From the NCBI RefSeq assembly GCF_051521495.1, contig NZ_CP150355.1:1798001-1862000 (forward strand): a stretch of DNA of 64,000 bases, given 5' to 3'. Below, one piece after another: positions 1 through 8,584 of the stretch. Source of the DNA: Sorangium sp051521495 (GTDB lineage Bacteria; Myxococcota_A; Polyangia; Polyangiales; Polyangiaceae). How positions within the stretch are numbered: position 1 is the stretch's first letter; every line of letters starts with the position of its first letter. The position numbers and the translations under genes were made by a program. Under the pieces are notes generated by a model. The model was not told where the DNA came from. It saw only the letters and a list, made by a program, of their open reading frames with translations, and made no database searches.

Positions 1-348
1 GTCCAGGTCCGCCTCGTCGAGCTCCACCGCCCACTGAAGCACGCTGTCGGAGCCGCTGAGTCGGAGCTCCTCGACGTGAACGACGCCCGGCCAGAGGCTC
101 CACGCCGAGCCGTAATAGAGCGACGCGTCGACAGGGTTGTAGCTGACGAGCCTCGCGATCATACCGGTGCTCAGCATGACGTTCACGACCACGACGTAGC
201 CGAGCCAGAGCGCGACAGGCAGGAGCAGCAGCGCCTTCAGCGCCCTCCTCGCCCGTGGACCGAGCCACCCGCTGAGCCCAGATGGAGACTTCAGCGCGAC
301 GGCTTCGTGCATGAGCGCAGGCATGAGCGCATGGATCGCACGCGCCAT
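1..348 (-). CDS. AsmA-like single-pass membrane protein, 5' part (cut by window edge)
   Basis: About 115 N-terminal residues are visible before the reading frame leaves the window at base 1. The ATG at 348 opens a basic N-terminus, followed by one hydrophobic membrane segment at about residues 38-59 (core LLLPVALWLGYVVVVNV). The segment after it, near residues 85-115, alternates polar and hydrophobic residues (VVHVEELRLSGSD) as in the beta-rich periplasmic part of AsmA/TamB-like proteins. Codons are strongly GC-biased, which supports translation on this strand rather than the overlapping plus-strand frame. The AsmA-like assignment rests only on membrane-anchor topology and strand pattern; the family-defining C-terminus lies outside the window. 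Confidence 0.55.
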   Translation of the reverse strand, partial: MARAIHALMPALMHEAVALKSPSGLSGWLGPRARRALKALLLLPVALWLGYVVVVNVMLSTGMIARLVSYNPVDASLYYGSAWSLWPGVVHVEELRLSGSDSVLQWAVELDEADLD

Positions 349-615
349 GCCGCGAGCTGAGCCGCGGCGCGAGGGGGCGGGCTCAGGGCTGGCCGTGGCG
401 ATCTGCCCCGCTCGTGGCGAACCTCGCCATGCGTGAACCTCGGACGGGCCCGATACCGCCCGGAGCCCCCTGGAAATGGCGCTGCCGCGAGCGCTCGACC
501 CCCGCCGGACCCGACAGGCACCCGGATTGCTAACCCTGCGAGCGCTGGCGCTGGCGAGCCTGTCGCGTGTCGACGCCCGCCGGAGACGATTTTCCAGCCA
601 TCACCCGAGGTCATC

Positions 616-966
616 ATGAAGCACACCGTCCATCACGACCTGAACGACGAAGAAGCGAAGAGCGCCGTCCTGCGGGCGATGGCGAGGTATTGTGATCGGT
701 ACGCGGAGTACGCTCCCTCCATCTTCTGGCGCGAGGAGCGGTGCGCGGATCTCGGCCTCTCCTTCAAGGGCTTCACGCTCTCAGGGCGGCTCGAGCTCCG
801 GCACAGGGTCGTCGACGTCGAGATCGACATGCCGCTGCCGCTGCGCATGTTCAACCGGATGGCGATCGCGGCGATCGACGCCGAGGTGAGGCGGTGCATC
901 GATGAGGCGCACCGCGAGCGCGCGCGGCGTCGCGCCCCGAGCGCGGTCGCGCAGGAGGCCCTCTGA
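616..966 (+). CDS. polyhydroxyalkanoic acid (PHA) system family protein
   Basis: A 116-residue soluble protein beginning MKHTVHHDLNDEEAK. The opening His-x-Leu followed by an acidic/Ala helix, the central FKGFTLSGRLEL strand and the VDVEIDMPLPLRMF stretch match the small PHA granule region family found near polyhydroxyalkanoate genes. No PHA synthase lies in the window, so a storage-granule role is inferred from family only. The ATG at 616 is preferred over an upstream in-frame start because the sequence before it is Pro/Ala-rich with no family similarity. It sits 12 nt upstream of the topoisomerase IB gene and may be co-transcribed with it. Confidence 0.7.
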   Translation: MKHTVHHDLNDEEAKSAVLRAMARYCDRYAEYAPSIFWREERCADLGLSFKGFTLSGRLELRHRVVDVEIDMPLPLRMFNRMAIAAIDAEVRRCIDEAHRERARRRAPSAVAQEAL

Positions 967-978
967 GCGGGTTGCGCC

Positions 979-2316
979 ATGCAGAGCCGAAGCGCCACGT
1001 CCGCCCGCCATGAGCGCGGCCCACGCAGCTCCCCGCGCCGCGGGCGGCGCTCCGCCGCGAGCGCCGTTGTCATTCGCCGGCGCCGCGTCAGCCTGTCGGT
1101 CGAGTCCGTCGAGGCGATCGGGCTGGCTCGCGCGACCGGCGATCTCGCGGGGACAGGGCAGCTCACCCCCTCTCCGGTCGAGTCCGCCGAGTCGGCCGGG
1201 CTCCGGTATGTGAACGACGGTGAGCCGGGGATCTCCAGGCGACGGGCGGGCAAGGGCTTCCGTTACGCCGACGCCGAGGGGCGCCCCGTCAAGGACGAGG
1301 CGGCGCTCGCGCGGATCCGCCGCCTCGCGATCCCGCCCGCGTGGACCGAAGTCTGGATCTGCCGGAGCGAGCGCGGGCACATCCAGGCCACCGGGCGGGA
1401 CGCGCGCGGCAGGAAGCAGTACCGGTATCACCCGCGCTGGCGCGAGGTCCGCGACGAGACGAAGTACGATCGCATGCTCGCGTTCGGCGCCGCGCTCCCG
1501 GCGATCCGCGCGGCGACGGAGCGGGATCTCGCGCTTCCGGGGCTGCCGCGCGAGAAGGTGCTGGCGACGGTGGTGCGCCTGCTCGACGAGACCTCGATCC
1601 GCATCGGGAACGACGAGTATGCGCGCGACAACGACTCGTACGGTCTGACCACGCTCCATGACGAGCACGTCGAGATAGAGGGGAGTCGTATCAAGTTCCA
1701 CTTCAGGGGCAAGGGCGGCAAGGAGCACGCGCTGACGGTGCGGGATCAGCGGCTCGCGCGCGTCGTGAAGCGCTGCCAGGACGTGCCCGGACACGAGCTG
1801 TTCCAGTACATCGACGGCGAGGGCCGGCGGCAAAGGATCCACTCGGACGACGTGAACGAATACCTGCGCTCGATCGCAGGCCAGGACTTCACCGCGAAGG
1901 ACTTCCGCACGTGGACCGGCACCGTGCTGTGCGCGTCGTTCTTCTGCGAGATGGAGGTCGCGAGCTCGATCCGCCAGGTGAAGCAGCGCGTGGCGCAGGT
2001 GATCGACAGGGTCTCTGCCCGCCTCGGCAACACGCGCGCGGTCTGCCAGCGTTGTTATGTCCACCCGGCGGTGATCCGCGCTTACACGGAGGGCGCCCTG
2101 CAGCTCCTGATCGAAGCGGAGGAGTCCGTCGCGGACGGGGCGCTCGCGGCGCTCCGGCCCGAAGAGGCCAGGATGCTCAGGATCGTCCGCGGCTTCGGCG
2201 AGCGAGAGGCCGCGCCGCTCGTGACCCGCCTCCGCGAGAGCGTGCGCGTGGTGACTGCGCGGCGAGCCGGCAAGAGCGCGGGGCGTCATGCCAAGGAGCG
2301 GCGCGCCGCGGCCTGA
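979..2316 (+). CDS. DNA topoisomerase IB (bacterial, vaccinia/Deinococcus type)
   Basis: The 445-residue protein relaxes supercoiled DNA through a transient 3'-phosphotyrosyl link. The core from about residue 72 has the bacterial TopIB N-terminal domain (GISRRRAGKGFRYAD, IPPAWTEVWIC). The catalytic residues are all present: Arg208 in TSIRIGNDEYA, Lys245 in FRGKGGKEH, Arg310 in KDFRTWTGT and nucleophile Tyr360 in VCQRCYVHP. The usual bacterial enzyme is about 340-370 residues. The first ~70 residues here are low-complexity and Arg/Ser-rich, so either the protein has an unusual tail or the true start lies further in. Stress and repair contexts are common for this family; neighbours here are stress-like small genes. 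Confidence 0.92.
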   Translation: MQSRSATSARHERGPRSSPRRGRRSAASAVVIRRRRVSLSVESVEAIGLARATGDLAGTGQLTPSPVESAESAGLRYVNDGEPGISRRRAGKGFRYADAEGRPVKDEAALARIRRLAIPPAWTEVWICRSERGHIQATGRDARGRKQYRYHPRWREVRDETKYDRMLAFGAALPAIRAATERDLALPGLPREKVLATVVRLLDETSIRIGNDEYARDNDSYGLTTLHDEHVEIEGSRIKFHFRGKGGKEHALTVRDQRLARVVKRCQDVPGHELFQYIDGEGRRQRIHSDDVNEYLRSIAGQDFTAKDFRTWTGTVLCASFFCEMEVASSIRQVKQRVAQVIDRVSARLGNTRAVCQRCYVHPAVIRAYTEGALQLLIEAEESVADGALAALRPEEARMLRIVRGFGEREAAPLVTRLRESVRVVTARRAGKSAGRHAKERRAAA

Positions 2317-2582
2317 GCCGTGCTGACGGCGAGCGCTGCAGGAGCCGCGTTGTCGCCGGAATGCGCCTCGCCGCGCCGCTCCCGACGAGGCCGCCGTGCC
2401 CTTGCGTCACAGCGTGATCTCTTTGCTGTGGCATCGTGCCCCGGACGCGACGGGGGCTGTTGCGGGTTCGGGAGCGGCTCCGCGGATGTGCCGCCGGAGG
2501 CGAGCGCGGTACGGTTCGTGTTGTGCGGAAGAGCTCGGGAAACCAGCGCGAGCGGCGCAAACCCTCAGCCAAGGAGGTCTAC

Positions 2583-3089
2583 ATGGCGAGCCAGAGGTTG
2601 ATCACCGGGATGGTGCGAGCACGTGGAGACGCAGAGGACGCCGTGCGGCGGATCCTGGACAGCGGGCACACGAGGCGAGACGTCTGCGCCATCGTGAGCG
2701 AGGCGGCCCGCCGCCAGCATTTCTCGCGCTCGCGCGCGCAGGGCGCGGCTTCCCACGGCAGCGCCCTGAGCGCCATCCTCGCCGCGGCGCGGGCGGGGCT
2801 CGTTGTCCCGGGGCTGCGGCTCGCGGTGGCCGGCCCCATCGCGGTAAGGCTCGCGGACGCCAGCTCGGCGAGCGAGACAGCCAGCCTGAGCAGCGTGCTC
2901 GTCGACGCCGGGATCCCGGAGCAGAGCGCGCCGGAGGTCGAGAGGCGCCTCAAGGAGGGCGCGATGCTCCTCGGCGCCCTTGCGCGCGACGAGAAGGACG
3001 CCGCGGTGCTGCGCGCGATCTTGCGAGACGTCGGCCACGGCGATTCCTACGGCACGAGCAAGGGCGCCCGCGTGTTCGCTGCTCTGTGA
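2583..3089 (+). CDS. YflT/general stress protein 17M-like protein with Gly/Ala hydrophobic core
   Basis: A 168-residue protein preceded by a near-perfect Shine-Dalgarno (AAGGAGGT at 2571-2578, 4 nt before the ATG), which fixes the start. Residues 5-40 (LITGMVRARGDAEDAVRRIL...) have the form of the YflT/17M stress domain: a beta strand, then a helix that 'adds up' Ala/Glu, then a second strand (RRDVCAIVSE). The middle is a Gly/Ala-rich amphipathic stretch (AAARAGLVVPGLRLAVAG) typical of the glycine-zipper part of such proteins. The C-terminus is helical and charged. The precise biochemical role of the family is unknown; induction by heat, salt or ethanol is known in Bacillus. The assignment is by pattern only. 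Confidence 0.55.
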   Translation: MASQRLITGMVRARGDAEDAVRRILDSGHTRRDVCAIVSEAARRQHFSRSRAQGAASHGSALSAILAAARAGLVVPGLRLAVAGPIAVRLADASSASETASLSSVLVDAGIPEQSAPEVERRLKEGAMLLGALARDEKDAAVLRAILRDVGHGDSYGTSKGARVFAAL

Positions 3090-3414
3090 GCCCCACCAGC
3101 GCTCAGCGCCACGCGTCGCCGCTGGAGGGATGAGCTCGCTCCAGAGGCGACAAGGTCCCGGACGCTGGAACGGGACTTGGAAGAGAATGTTAGAGGACGT
3201 TGAAAGGAATGTTGAAAGGGAATGAAAGAGTCCAGCCGAGACTGATTCGGTGTGAGGCGAATAGGTACCCCTGAGGTGGAGGGGGCGCGCCCTCCCGCAG
3301 CGACGACGATCCCTGGCGATCGCGGCTCCTGTGTGGACGCAAGGCGTGGAGGCCGCTCTCGGGAGGTAAGGAGGAGAGGAACGGGCGTTCACCAGTTATC
3401 TCAGGAGAGTACCC
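3090..3414. other. Intergenic region with hairpin and short A/G-rich repeats
   Basis: No convincing gene is seen here. At 3190-3225 a purine-rich stretch repeats GAATGTT/GTTGAAAGG-like words. A GGAGGG/CCCTCC hairpin lies at 3278-3295. The 3' end carries the ribosome binding site of the DUF2383 gene (AGGAGA shortly before 3415). Confidence 0.5.
3278..3295 (+). terminator. GC hairpin, possible terminator
   Basis: A six-base stem (GGAGGG/CCCTCC) closes a six-base loop downstream of the YflT-like gene. No T-run follows, so this is a terminator-like hairpin rather than a classical intrinsic terminator. Confidence 0.3.
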
Positions 3415-3894
3415 ATGGAACCGGTCGCATTTGCAGAGGAGAGCGTAGGCCTGGACGGCCTCATCGACGACGACTCGATCGAGCAGCTCAAGTCGTTCTG
3501 CCGCGGCGAGATGTCCGCGGTCGAGACCTACCGTCAGGCCATCGCCGCCGCGCGCGCGGGCTGGGTGGCCCACCATCTCCGGCTCAATCTCGCTTCACAC
3601 GAGGCGCGGGTGAAGGTGCTGCGCCGGCGGATCGAGGAGCTCGGAGGCGACCCCCCGGAGAGCTCCGGGCCATGGGGCGCGTTCGCCAAGGCCGTCGAGG
3701 GGACCGCGGTGGCGCTCGGCCACAAGACGGCGCTCTCGGCGCTGGCAGAGGGCGAGGAGCACGGGCTGAAGGACTACCGGAGCGACATCGAGGAGCTCGA
3801 CTCCGAGTCGCACGCGCTGGTGCGGGACGTGATCTTGCCGCAGCAGGTGTCGACGCGCCGCTCGCTCGCGGATCTCAAGCGACAGCTGCCGTGA
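3415..3894 (+). CDS. DUF2383 ferritin-like four-helix-bundle protein
   Basis: A 159-residue, fully helical, soluble protein. The first helix LKSFCRGEMSAVETYRQAI and the third-fourth helices (LAEGEEHGLKDYRSDIEEL) carry the Glu/His spacing of ferritin-like folds, and the overall layout matches DUF2383 (PA2169-like) proteins, which are often stress-induced. Candidate metal ligands are Glu in GEMSAVETY and the E-x-x-H of LASHEARVK and GEEHGLKDY; whether metal is actually bound is not known for the family. An AGGAGA Shine-Dalgarno precedes the ATG by about six bases. The gene stands alone, with a 325-bp leader region and a minus-strand neighbour converging on it. Confidence 0.75.
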   Translation: MEPVAFAEESVGLDGLIDDDSIEQLKSFCRGEMSAVETYRQAIAAARAGWVAHHLRLNLASHEARVKVLRRRIEELGGDPPESSGPWGAFAKAVEGTAVALGHKTALSALAEGEEHGLKDYRSDIEELDSESHALVRDVILPQQVSTRRSLADLKRQLP

Positions 3895-3975
3895 CGCCCT
3901 CGTTCACCCCGAGCGGGCCATCGCCTCTCCCGGCCGCGCTTCGTCGCGCGTGCCACGAAGAGGCGAGCTCCCCGC

Positions 3976-5142
3976 TCAGCCCTTCGCGTCGTATCCCGCC
4001 TGGAGCAGCTTCGCGATCGTGGAGAGCTGCATGTTCGACGTCCCCTCGTAGATCTTCCCGATCTTCGCGTCGCGGTAGAGCTTCTCGACGGGATACTCCT
4101 TGGTGAACCCGACGCCGCCCACGAACTCGATGCAGAGCGACGCCGTCCGCTCGGCCACCTCGGACGCGAACAGCTTGGCCATCGCCGCCTCCTTCACGAA
4201 CGGCTGGCCCGCGTCCTTGAGCCGCGCGGCGTTGTAGACGAGGAGGCGCGCGGCCTCGATCTCCATGGCCACGCGCGCGTACTGGAACTGCACGCCCTGG
4301 AAGCTCGCGATCGACTGCCCGAACTGCTTCCGCTCGCCCATGTAGCGCATCGCGTGATCGAACGCCCCCGCGGCCAGGCCGAGCATCTGCGCGCCGATGC
4401 CGATCCGGCCCTCGTTCAGCGTCTCGATGGCGATCTTGTAGCCTTTGCCGACCTCGCCAATCACGTTGCCCTCCGGCACCTCGCAGTCCTCGAGGACGAG
4501 CTCGCACGTGCTGGAGGCGCGGATCCCGAGCTTGTTCTCCTTCTTGCCCACCGAGAACCCAGGGAAGGAGCGCTCGACCACGAAGGCCGTGATGCCCTTG
4601 TAACCCTTCGTCGGATCGACGTTGGCGAACACAAGGAACACCGAGCTCTCGTTCGCGTTCGTGATCCAGAGCTTGCGGCCGTTCAGGATCCAGCGGTCGC
4701 CCCGGCGCTCGGCGCGGGCCGCGAGCGCGAACGCGTCCGAGCCGGAGCCCGCCTCGCTCAGCGCATACGAGCCGACCCAGTCGCGGGAGAGCCGCGGGAG
4801 GTATCTCTCCTTCTGCGCCTCGCTGCCCCAGCGGAGAAACGCATTGGCCACCAGGGTGTTCTGCACGTCGACGAGCACGCTCACGCTCGGGTCGGCCACG
4901 GCGAGCGCCTCGATCGCGAGGATCGCGCTGAAGAAGCCCGCGCCCGAGCCCCCGTAGGCCTCCGGGATCTCGATGCCCATGAGGCCGAGCTCGAACAGCG
5001 GAGGGAGCAGATCGCGGTCGAGCGCGCCGTGTTCGTCCATCGCCGCCGCGCGCGGCGCGACGCGCTTCCTGGCGAAATCAAGCACCGAGTCGCGGAAGAG
5101 GCGCTCCTCGTCGGAGAGCTGGGTGAGCGGGGGGTGGGACAC
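3976..5142 (-). CDS. Acyl-CoA dehydrogenase, short/branched-chain type
   Basis: A 388-residue flavoenzyme that oxidises acyl-CoA to enoyl-CoA. The N-terminal helical, middle beta (YALSEAGSGSDAFAL, WITNANESSVFLVFA) and C-terminal helical domains of the family are complete. The C-terminus carries FVGGVGFTKEYPVEKLYRD and the catalytic glutamate in KIYEGTSNMQL (about residue 366), the position used by short- and short/branched-chain enzymes. The start is taken as GTG at 5142, because AAGGAG (5156-5151) lies eight bases before it; the in-frame ATG at 5166 has that site inside its coding sequence. No beta-oxidation partner is adjacent, so the substrate is inferred only to be a short or branched acyl-CoA. 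Confidence 0.92.
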   Translation of the reverse strand: MSHPPLTQLSDEERLFRDSVLDFARKRVAPRAAAMDEHGALDRDLLPPLFELGLMGIEIPEAYGGSGAGFFSAILAIEALAVADPSVSVLVDVQNTLVANAFLRWGSEAQKERYLPRLSRDWVGSYALSEAGSGSDAFALAARAERRGDRWILNGRKLWITNANESSVFLVFANVDPTKGYKGITAFVVERSFPGFSVGKKENKLGIRASSTCELVLEDCEVPEGNVIGEVGKGYKIAIETLNEGRIGIGAQMLGLAAGAFDHAMRYMGERKQFGQSIASFQGVQFQYARVAMEIEAARLLVYNAARLKDAGQPFVKEAAMAKLFASEVAERTASLCIEFVGGVGFTKEYPVEKLYRDAKIGKIYEGTSNMQLSTIAKLLQAGYDAKG

Positions 5143-5150
5143 GACGGTTT

Positions 5151-5156
5151 CTCCTT
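5151..5156 (-). promoter_or_regulatory. Ribosome binding site deciding the acyl-CoA dehydrogenase start
   Basis: AAGGAG on the minus strand, eight bases upstream of GTG 5142. It argues for the GTG start over the ATG at 5166. Confidence 0.6.
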
Positions 5157-5405
5157 GTGGGCCCATGGCGCAGCGCGCCGTCGGGTCGCCCCACTATGCT
5201 ACGCGAGGGCCGCCAGCGAAAGCCGTTCGAGCGCGCCCTGTTCGCGCCATCGCCGCGGCGCAATGCAGGCCACCGCGGCGATGACGAACGGCCGCGCGCC
5301 CCGGGCCGCCTCATCCGTGGTGTCGCCGCTCGCCTCGGGGATGGATCGTCCAGGCTGCTATGCGCGCTGCCTCGGCCGGACGCTCACGCGCGCTGTCTCG
5401 GGAGC

Positions 5406-6557
5406 TCACGTGCGCTTGTCCGCGGGCGCGTCGCGCCTGCGGCACCGGAGCAGCGTGTGGGCGAGGCCGAGGTGGTCGATCTCCGCCTCGACGACGAGCC
5501 CCGCCTCGTCGATGCAACGCCGCATGTCGGCGGCGCTGTACATGCGGCTGTTCCCGTTCGCGAGGCACGTGAAATACAGGGAAGAGCCGTGCAGACAGTG
5601 GACCGCTACCTCGTTCGTCTGCCGATCCCAGAACGTGTCGAGGATCCAGAGCACCGTCTCGTCCCCCATGGCGGCCGCGGCCCGGCGGAGGATCTGGAGG
5701 ATGTCCGCCTCGGAGAAGCACACGAGGAACTGGCTCATCCACATGGCGTCGAAGCCTGTCGGGAACGCCTGGCCGTGATCCAAGAAGTCGATGGGCGTGC
5801 CCATGACCCGGCCGAGCAGGCCGTGCTGCTCGACGTTGGCGCGCGCGTCCTCCAGCTGGCCCGGCAGGTCGAGCAGCGTGACGCGCACGTCGGGGTCGTG
5901 CGTACAGCACTGGATCGCCCACCGCCCGGTGTTGCCGCCGATGTCGAGGAGCGTCCTCGGCCTGCGCTCGAACACGATGGGCAGCGCCTCGGGGAACGCG
6001 GAGTCGGAGTAGAGGTGATCGAACGCGAACCAGCTCTCCCTCACCTTCGGCGGGAGCGCCGGGAGCGCCTCATAGACCGTCGGCCACTCGCCAAAGACCT
6101 TCAGGCCAGCCGGCTTGCCGCCCTCGATGGCCTCGTCGAGAAAGCGCATGCCCTCGTAACAGACGTCATGGATGAAATCCATGTTGACGCGGGTCATCCT
6201 GTCGTTCTCGACGATGAGCCCGACCCGCGTGATCGCGTAGCGCTCGCCACGCTCGCGCGGCTCTCCGTGGACGTTCGCGCCGTTCGCGCCGTTCGCGCCG
6301 TTCGCGCCGCCTGCGCGCTCCACCAGGCCGAAGCTCAGGCTCGCCTCCAGCAAGGTCTTGGCCGCATAGGTGGAGAGGCCCGTGTTCTGGGCCACCTCCG
6401 CCGCTGTCCTGCCGCCCTTGCCGGCGCGCTGGAGCGCCCTGAGGACGCCGCGGTTTCGCATGACCCGCGCCACCTGGAACATGACGGGCGCAAACGCGAT
6501 GCGCTGGGCGGCGAGCATGGCGTCGAGGGTGGGATTCGGGGCGGGATCGTTCTTCAT
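5406..6557 (-). CDS. Class I SAM-dependent O-methyltransferase (plant/actinomycete COMT-like)
   Basis: A 383-residue methyltransferase with an N-terminal winged-helix dimerisation domain (about 15-115, GRTAAEVAQNTGLSTYAAKTLLEA) and a C-terminal Rossmann domain. The SAM loop is LLDIGGNTGRWAIQC near residue 215, followed by the acidic strand-2 end (VTLLDLPGQLEDAR) and the DAMWMSQFLVCFSE motif region. A run of four Gly-Ala-Asn triplets interrupts the hinge between the domains and is encoded by a 9-bp tandem repeat, so its length could vary. Such enzymes methylate hydroxyls of aromatic or polyketide products, but no biosynthetic cluster is adjacent and the substrate is unknown. Confidence 0.85.
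   Translation of the reverse strand: MKNDPAPNPTLDAMLAAQRIAFAPVMFQVARVMRNRGVLRALQRAGKGGRTAAEVAQNTGLSTYAAKTLLEASLSFGLVERAGGANGANGANGANVHGEPRERGERYAITRVGLIVENDRMTRVNMDFIHDVCYEGMRFLDEAIEGGKPAGLKVFGEWPTVYEALPALPPKVRESWFAFDHLYSDSAFPEALPIVFERRPRTLLDIGGNTGRWAIQCCTHDPDVRVTLLDLPGQLEDARANVEQHGLLGRVMGTPIDFLDHGQAFPTGFDAMWMSQFLVCFSEADILQILRRAAAAMGDETVLWILDTFWDRQTNEVAVHCLHGSSLYFTCLANGNSRMYSAADMRRCIDEAGLVVEAEIDHLGLAHTLLRCRRRDAPADKRT
6273..6308. repeat. 9-bp tandem repeat, four copies, inside the methyltransferase
   Basis: The unit GTTCGCGCC occurs four times without interruption. In frame on the minus strand it gives a Gly-Ala-Asn repeat in the interdomain linker, so copy-number change would not shift the frame. 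Confidence 0.9.
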
Positions 6558-6588
6558 CGAGCTCCGGTCGTCGGGGATTGGGGGAAGG

Positions 6589-6792
6589 CTAGCGAGCGCC
6601 CTCGCGCTGGAGGAGCAGGGCGAAGCCGCCGACGCCGACGAGCAGCGCGCACTCCGCCCGGCCCTCGTCGGCGAGCGAGAGCCCCATCACGCCGCAGGCG
6701 AGGCCGAACGCGAGGGTCGCGGCGCCGAGCCGCCTCTCATCGGTCGGCCGGTCGGTCGGAGAGGGCGGTCTCGTGCGGTACGGGCTTGCCAC
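6589..6792 (-). CDS. Small hypothetical membrane protein
   Basis: A 67-residue frame between two minus-strand genes. After a Pro/Arg-rich N-terminus it has two hydrophobic stretches (LGAATLAFGLACGVMGLSL and CALLVGVGGFALLL) separated by the charged turn ADEGRAE, so a two-pass membrane topology is plausible. It lies 27 nt downstream of the Fe-alcohol dehydrogenase and 31 nt upstream of the methyltransferase, compatible with one transcription unit. I do not recognise the family. Codon bias is acceptable but the gene is short, so it could still be a chance frame. Confidence 0.4.
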   Translation of the reverse strand: MASPYRTRPPSPTDRPTDERRLGAATLAFGLACGVMGLSLADEGRAECALLVGVGGFALLLQREGAR

Positions 6793-6819
6793 CCCGCGAT
6801 GATACCACCGGCGCCGCGA

Positions 6820-7998
6820 TCACAAGGCCGCCGCCGCAATGTCGAACAGCTCCTCGTCGGTGAGCGGCAGCGGGTTCGCCTTCATGCTGCTCGCCGCCCT
6901 CGCCTTCACGACCAGCGCCGGGAGGTCCGCCACGCTCATGCCGTAGCGCCGGAGCCCCGGGATCGCGAGGTCGCGGCAGAGCTCGCGGACCCAGGCGATC
7001 CCTTCCTCGGCGGCGGCCCCGGCGCGCCCCGTGACGAGCGTGGCGAGCTCGTCGAAGCGCGGAAGCGCGCGGTGGGCCGGGCTGCGCGCGCGCAGCGCCC
7101 GCAGGTTGGCCTCGAGGACGGCCGGTAAGAGCGCGGCGCACACGGCGCCGTGCGGCGCGTCGTACATGCCCCCCGCGGGCCCCGCGAAGCCGTGGACCGC
7201 CCCGAGCCCGGCGTTCGCAAGGCAGAGGCCGCCGAGCAGGCTGGCGATCGCGAGGTCGTCCCGGGCCGGCGCGTCGGCGCCCTCCAGGACCGCGCGGCGC
7301 AGCGAGCGCGCCGAGCGGCGGATGCCCTCGCGCGCGAGGCCGTCGGTGATCGGGTTGCTGCGGCTCGACAGGAACGGCTCGATGAGCTGCGAGAGCGCGT
7401 CGAGCCCGCTCGAGGCGAGCACCCCGGGCGGGGCGCCCGCGAGCAGGTCGGGGTCGACCACCGCGAGGCGCGGCAGCATGTGCGGGCTGCGCAGGCTCGC
7501 CTTCACGCCGGCCTCCCGCGAGGCGAGCACCGCGTTGCGCGTCACCTCCGCGCCGGTGCCCGCGGTCGTGGGGATGGCCACGAACGGCGCGGACGGCCTG
7601 GAGAGCGCCTGCCCCTTGCCGATGACCTCCAGGTAATCGAGCGGGTCGCCGCCGTTCGTGAGCAGCGCGGCGATCGCCTTGCCGGCGTCGATCGCGCTGC
7701 CGCCGCCGAGCGCCACCACGACGTCGCACCGCTCGGCCGCGGCCCGCGAGGTGCCCTCGCGCGCGATGTCCACCGTGGGCTCGCCCGCGACGGCGAAGCG
7801 CGCGGCGGAGACGCCCGCCTCCGCGAGCGCGGCGAGGAGCGGCGCGGCGCGGCCGGGATCCTTCCCGGTGACGACGAGCGCCCGCGTCCCGCCGAGGCCC
7901 CGCACGGCCGCGGGCACCTCGGCGAGCTTGCCCGCGCCGAAGACGACGCGCGTCGCGGTGGCGAACTCGAAGGCGGGTTCGTTGCCGGGAGACGTCAT
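6820..7998 (-). CDS. Iron-containing (group III) alcohol dehydrogenase
   Basis: A 392-residue NAD(P)-dependent dehydrogenase. The N-terminal domain has the dinucleotide motif DVVVALGGGSAIDAGKA and the TTAGTGAEVT loop. The metal site is formed in the helical domain: Asp in GLDALSQLIEP and His in GAVHGFAG and YDAPHGAVCA. The start at 7998 is preferred because it lies one base after the stop of the upstream monooxygenase gene (TGA-C-ATG), a layout that suggests translational coupling; a longer in-frame start at 8028 would overlap that gene. With an LsrG-like partner, a role in reducing a small aldehyde or lactaldehyde-like compound is a guess only. Confidence 0.88.
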   Translation of the reverse strand: MTSPGNEPAFEFATATRVVFGAGKLAEVPAAVRGLGGTRALVVTGKDPGRAAPLLAALAEAGVSAARFAVAGEPTVDIAREGTSRAAAERCDVVVALGGGSAIDAGKAIAALLTNGGDPLDYLEVIGKGQALSRPSAPFVAIPTTAGTGAEVTRNAVLASREAGVKASLRSPHMLPRLAVVDPDLLAGAPPGVLASSGLDALSQLIEPFLSSRSNPITDGLAREGIRRSARSLRRAVLEGADAPARDDLAIASLLGGLCLANAGLGAVHGFAGPAGGMYDAPHGAVCAALLPAVLEANLRALRARSPAHRALPRFDELATLVTGRAGAAAEEGIAWVRELCRDLAIPGLRRYGMSVADLPALVVKARAASSMKANPLPLTDEELFDIAAAAL

Positions 7999-7999
7999 G

Positions 8000-8317
8000 T
8001 CAATACCCCGCGTCGTCAGGGAAGACATTGACGTATTTCCGGCTGGTCCGCGGCTCGGCCATCATCTCCGCGACGGTGTCCCGCCACCGCTGGTAATGCG
8101 CCGTTTCCTTGTGCGCGGCCGGCGCCTCCTTCGTCCTGTAGACCTCGACAAGCACGAAGCGCGTGGGGTCGTCGGTGTCCTGGACGACGTCGAACCGGGC
8201 GATCCCCGGCTCCTTCACGCTCTCGCGCGCGTTCTCGATCGTCGCATTCCGGAATGCGTCGACGAGCTCGGGTCTGACACGTACATGGACATGCACGACG
8301 AACAGGCTGTTGGACAT
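8000..8317 (-). CDS. Antibiotic-biosynthesis-monooxygenase (ABM) fold protein, LsrG-like
   Basis: A 105-residue dimeric ferredoxin-like-fold protein. The sequence FVVHVHVRVRPELVDAF, the central GIARFDVVQDTDDPTRFVLVEVY and the ending HYQRWRDTV...EPRTSRKYVNVFP match the LsrG/YgiN branch of the ABM family. LsrG isomerises phosphorylated autoinducer-2, while YgiN-type relatives oxidise quinols; the family member here cannot be told apart by eye. It is the first gene of a unit with the Fe-alcohol dehydrogenase, whose start codon follows one base after this stop. No lsrK, lsrR or transporter genes are near, so an autoinducer role is not supported by context. Confidence 0.8.
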   Translation of the reverse strand: MSNSLFVVHVHVRVRPELVDAFRNATIENARESVKEPGIARFDVVQDTDDPTRFVLVEVYRTKEAPAAHKETAHYQRWRDTVAEMMAEPRTSRKYVNVFPDDAGY

Positions 8318-8584
8318 GCGCGCAATCTAGCTCGGACGCGCGGCCGCAGGAACCCGGCTCGCGCGGCCGGCCCCCCTCTCTGGAGAGCGCGCGCAGGCCG
8401 CGCAGGCTCGGCCGCGCGCGCTGTCTCCGAGCGGGGCGGGCCGGGGGGCCGCCGGCAGAGCGCCGTCGTCCCCTGCGTGGACTCCCGACTTGGCTCGGCC
8501 GGCTCGCGCACTACGATCGTTGTGACCCGGCGTGTGGCTCGGCGATCGTCGAGTCCATGAGCGCCGCGAGCGAGGAAGGTCGAT

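Noticed and set aside
8000..8317. LsrG-type autoinducer-2 catabolism
   Set aside because: Only the ABM fold is supported; no lsr transporter, kinase or regulator genes are near.
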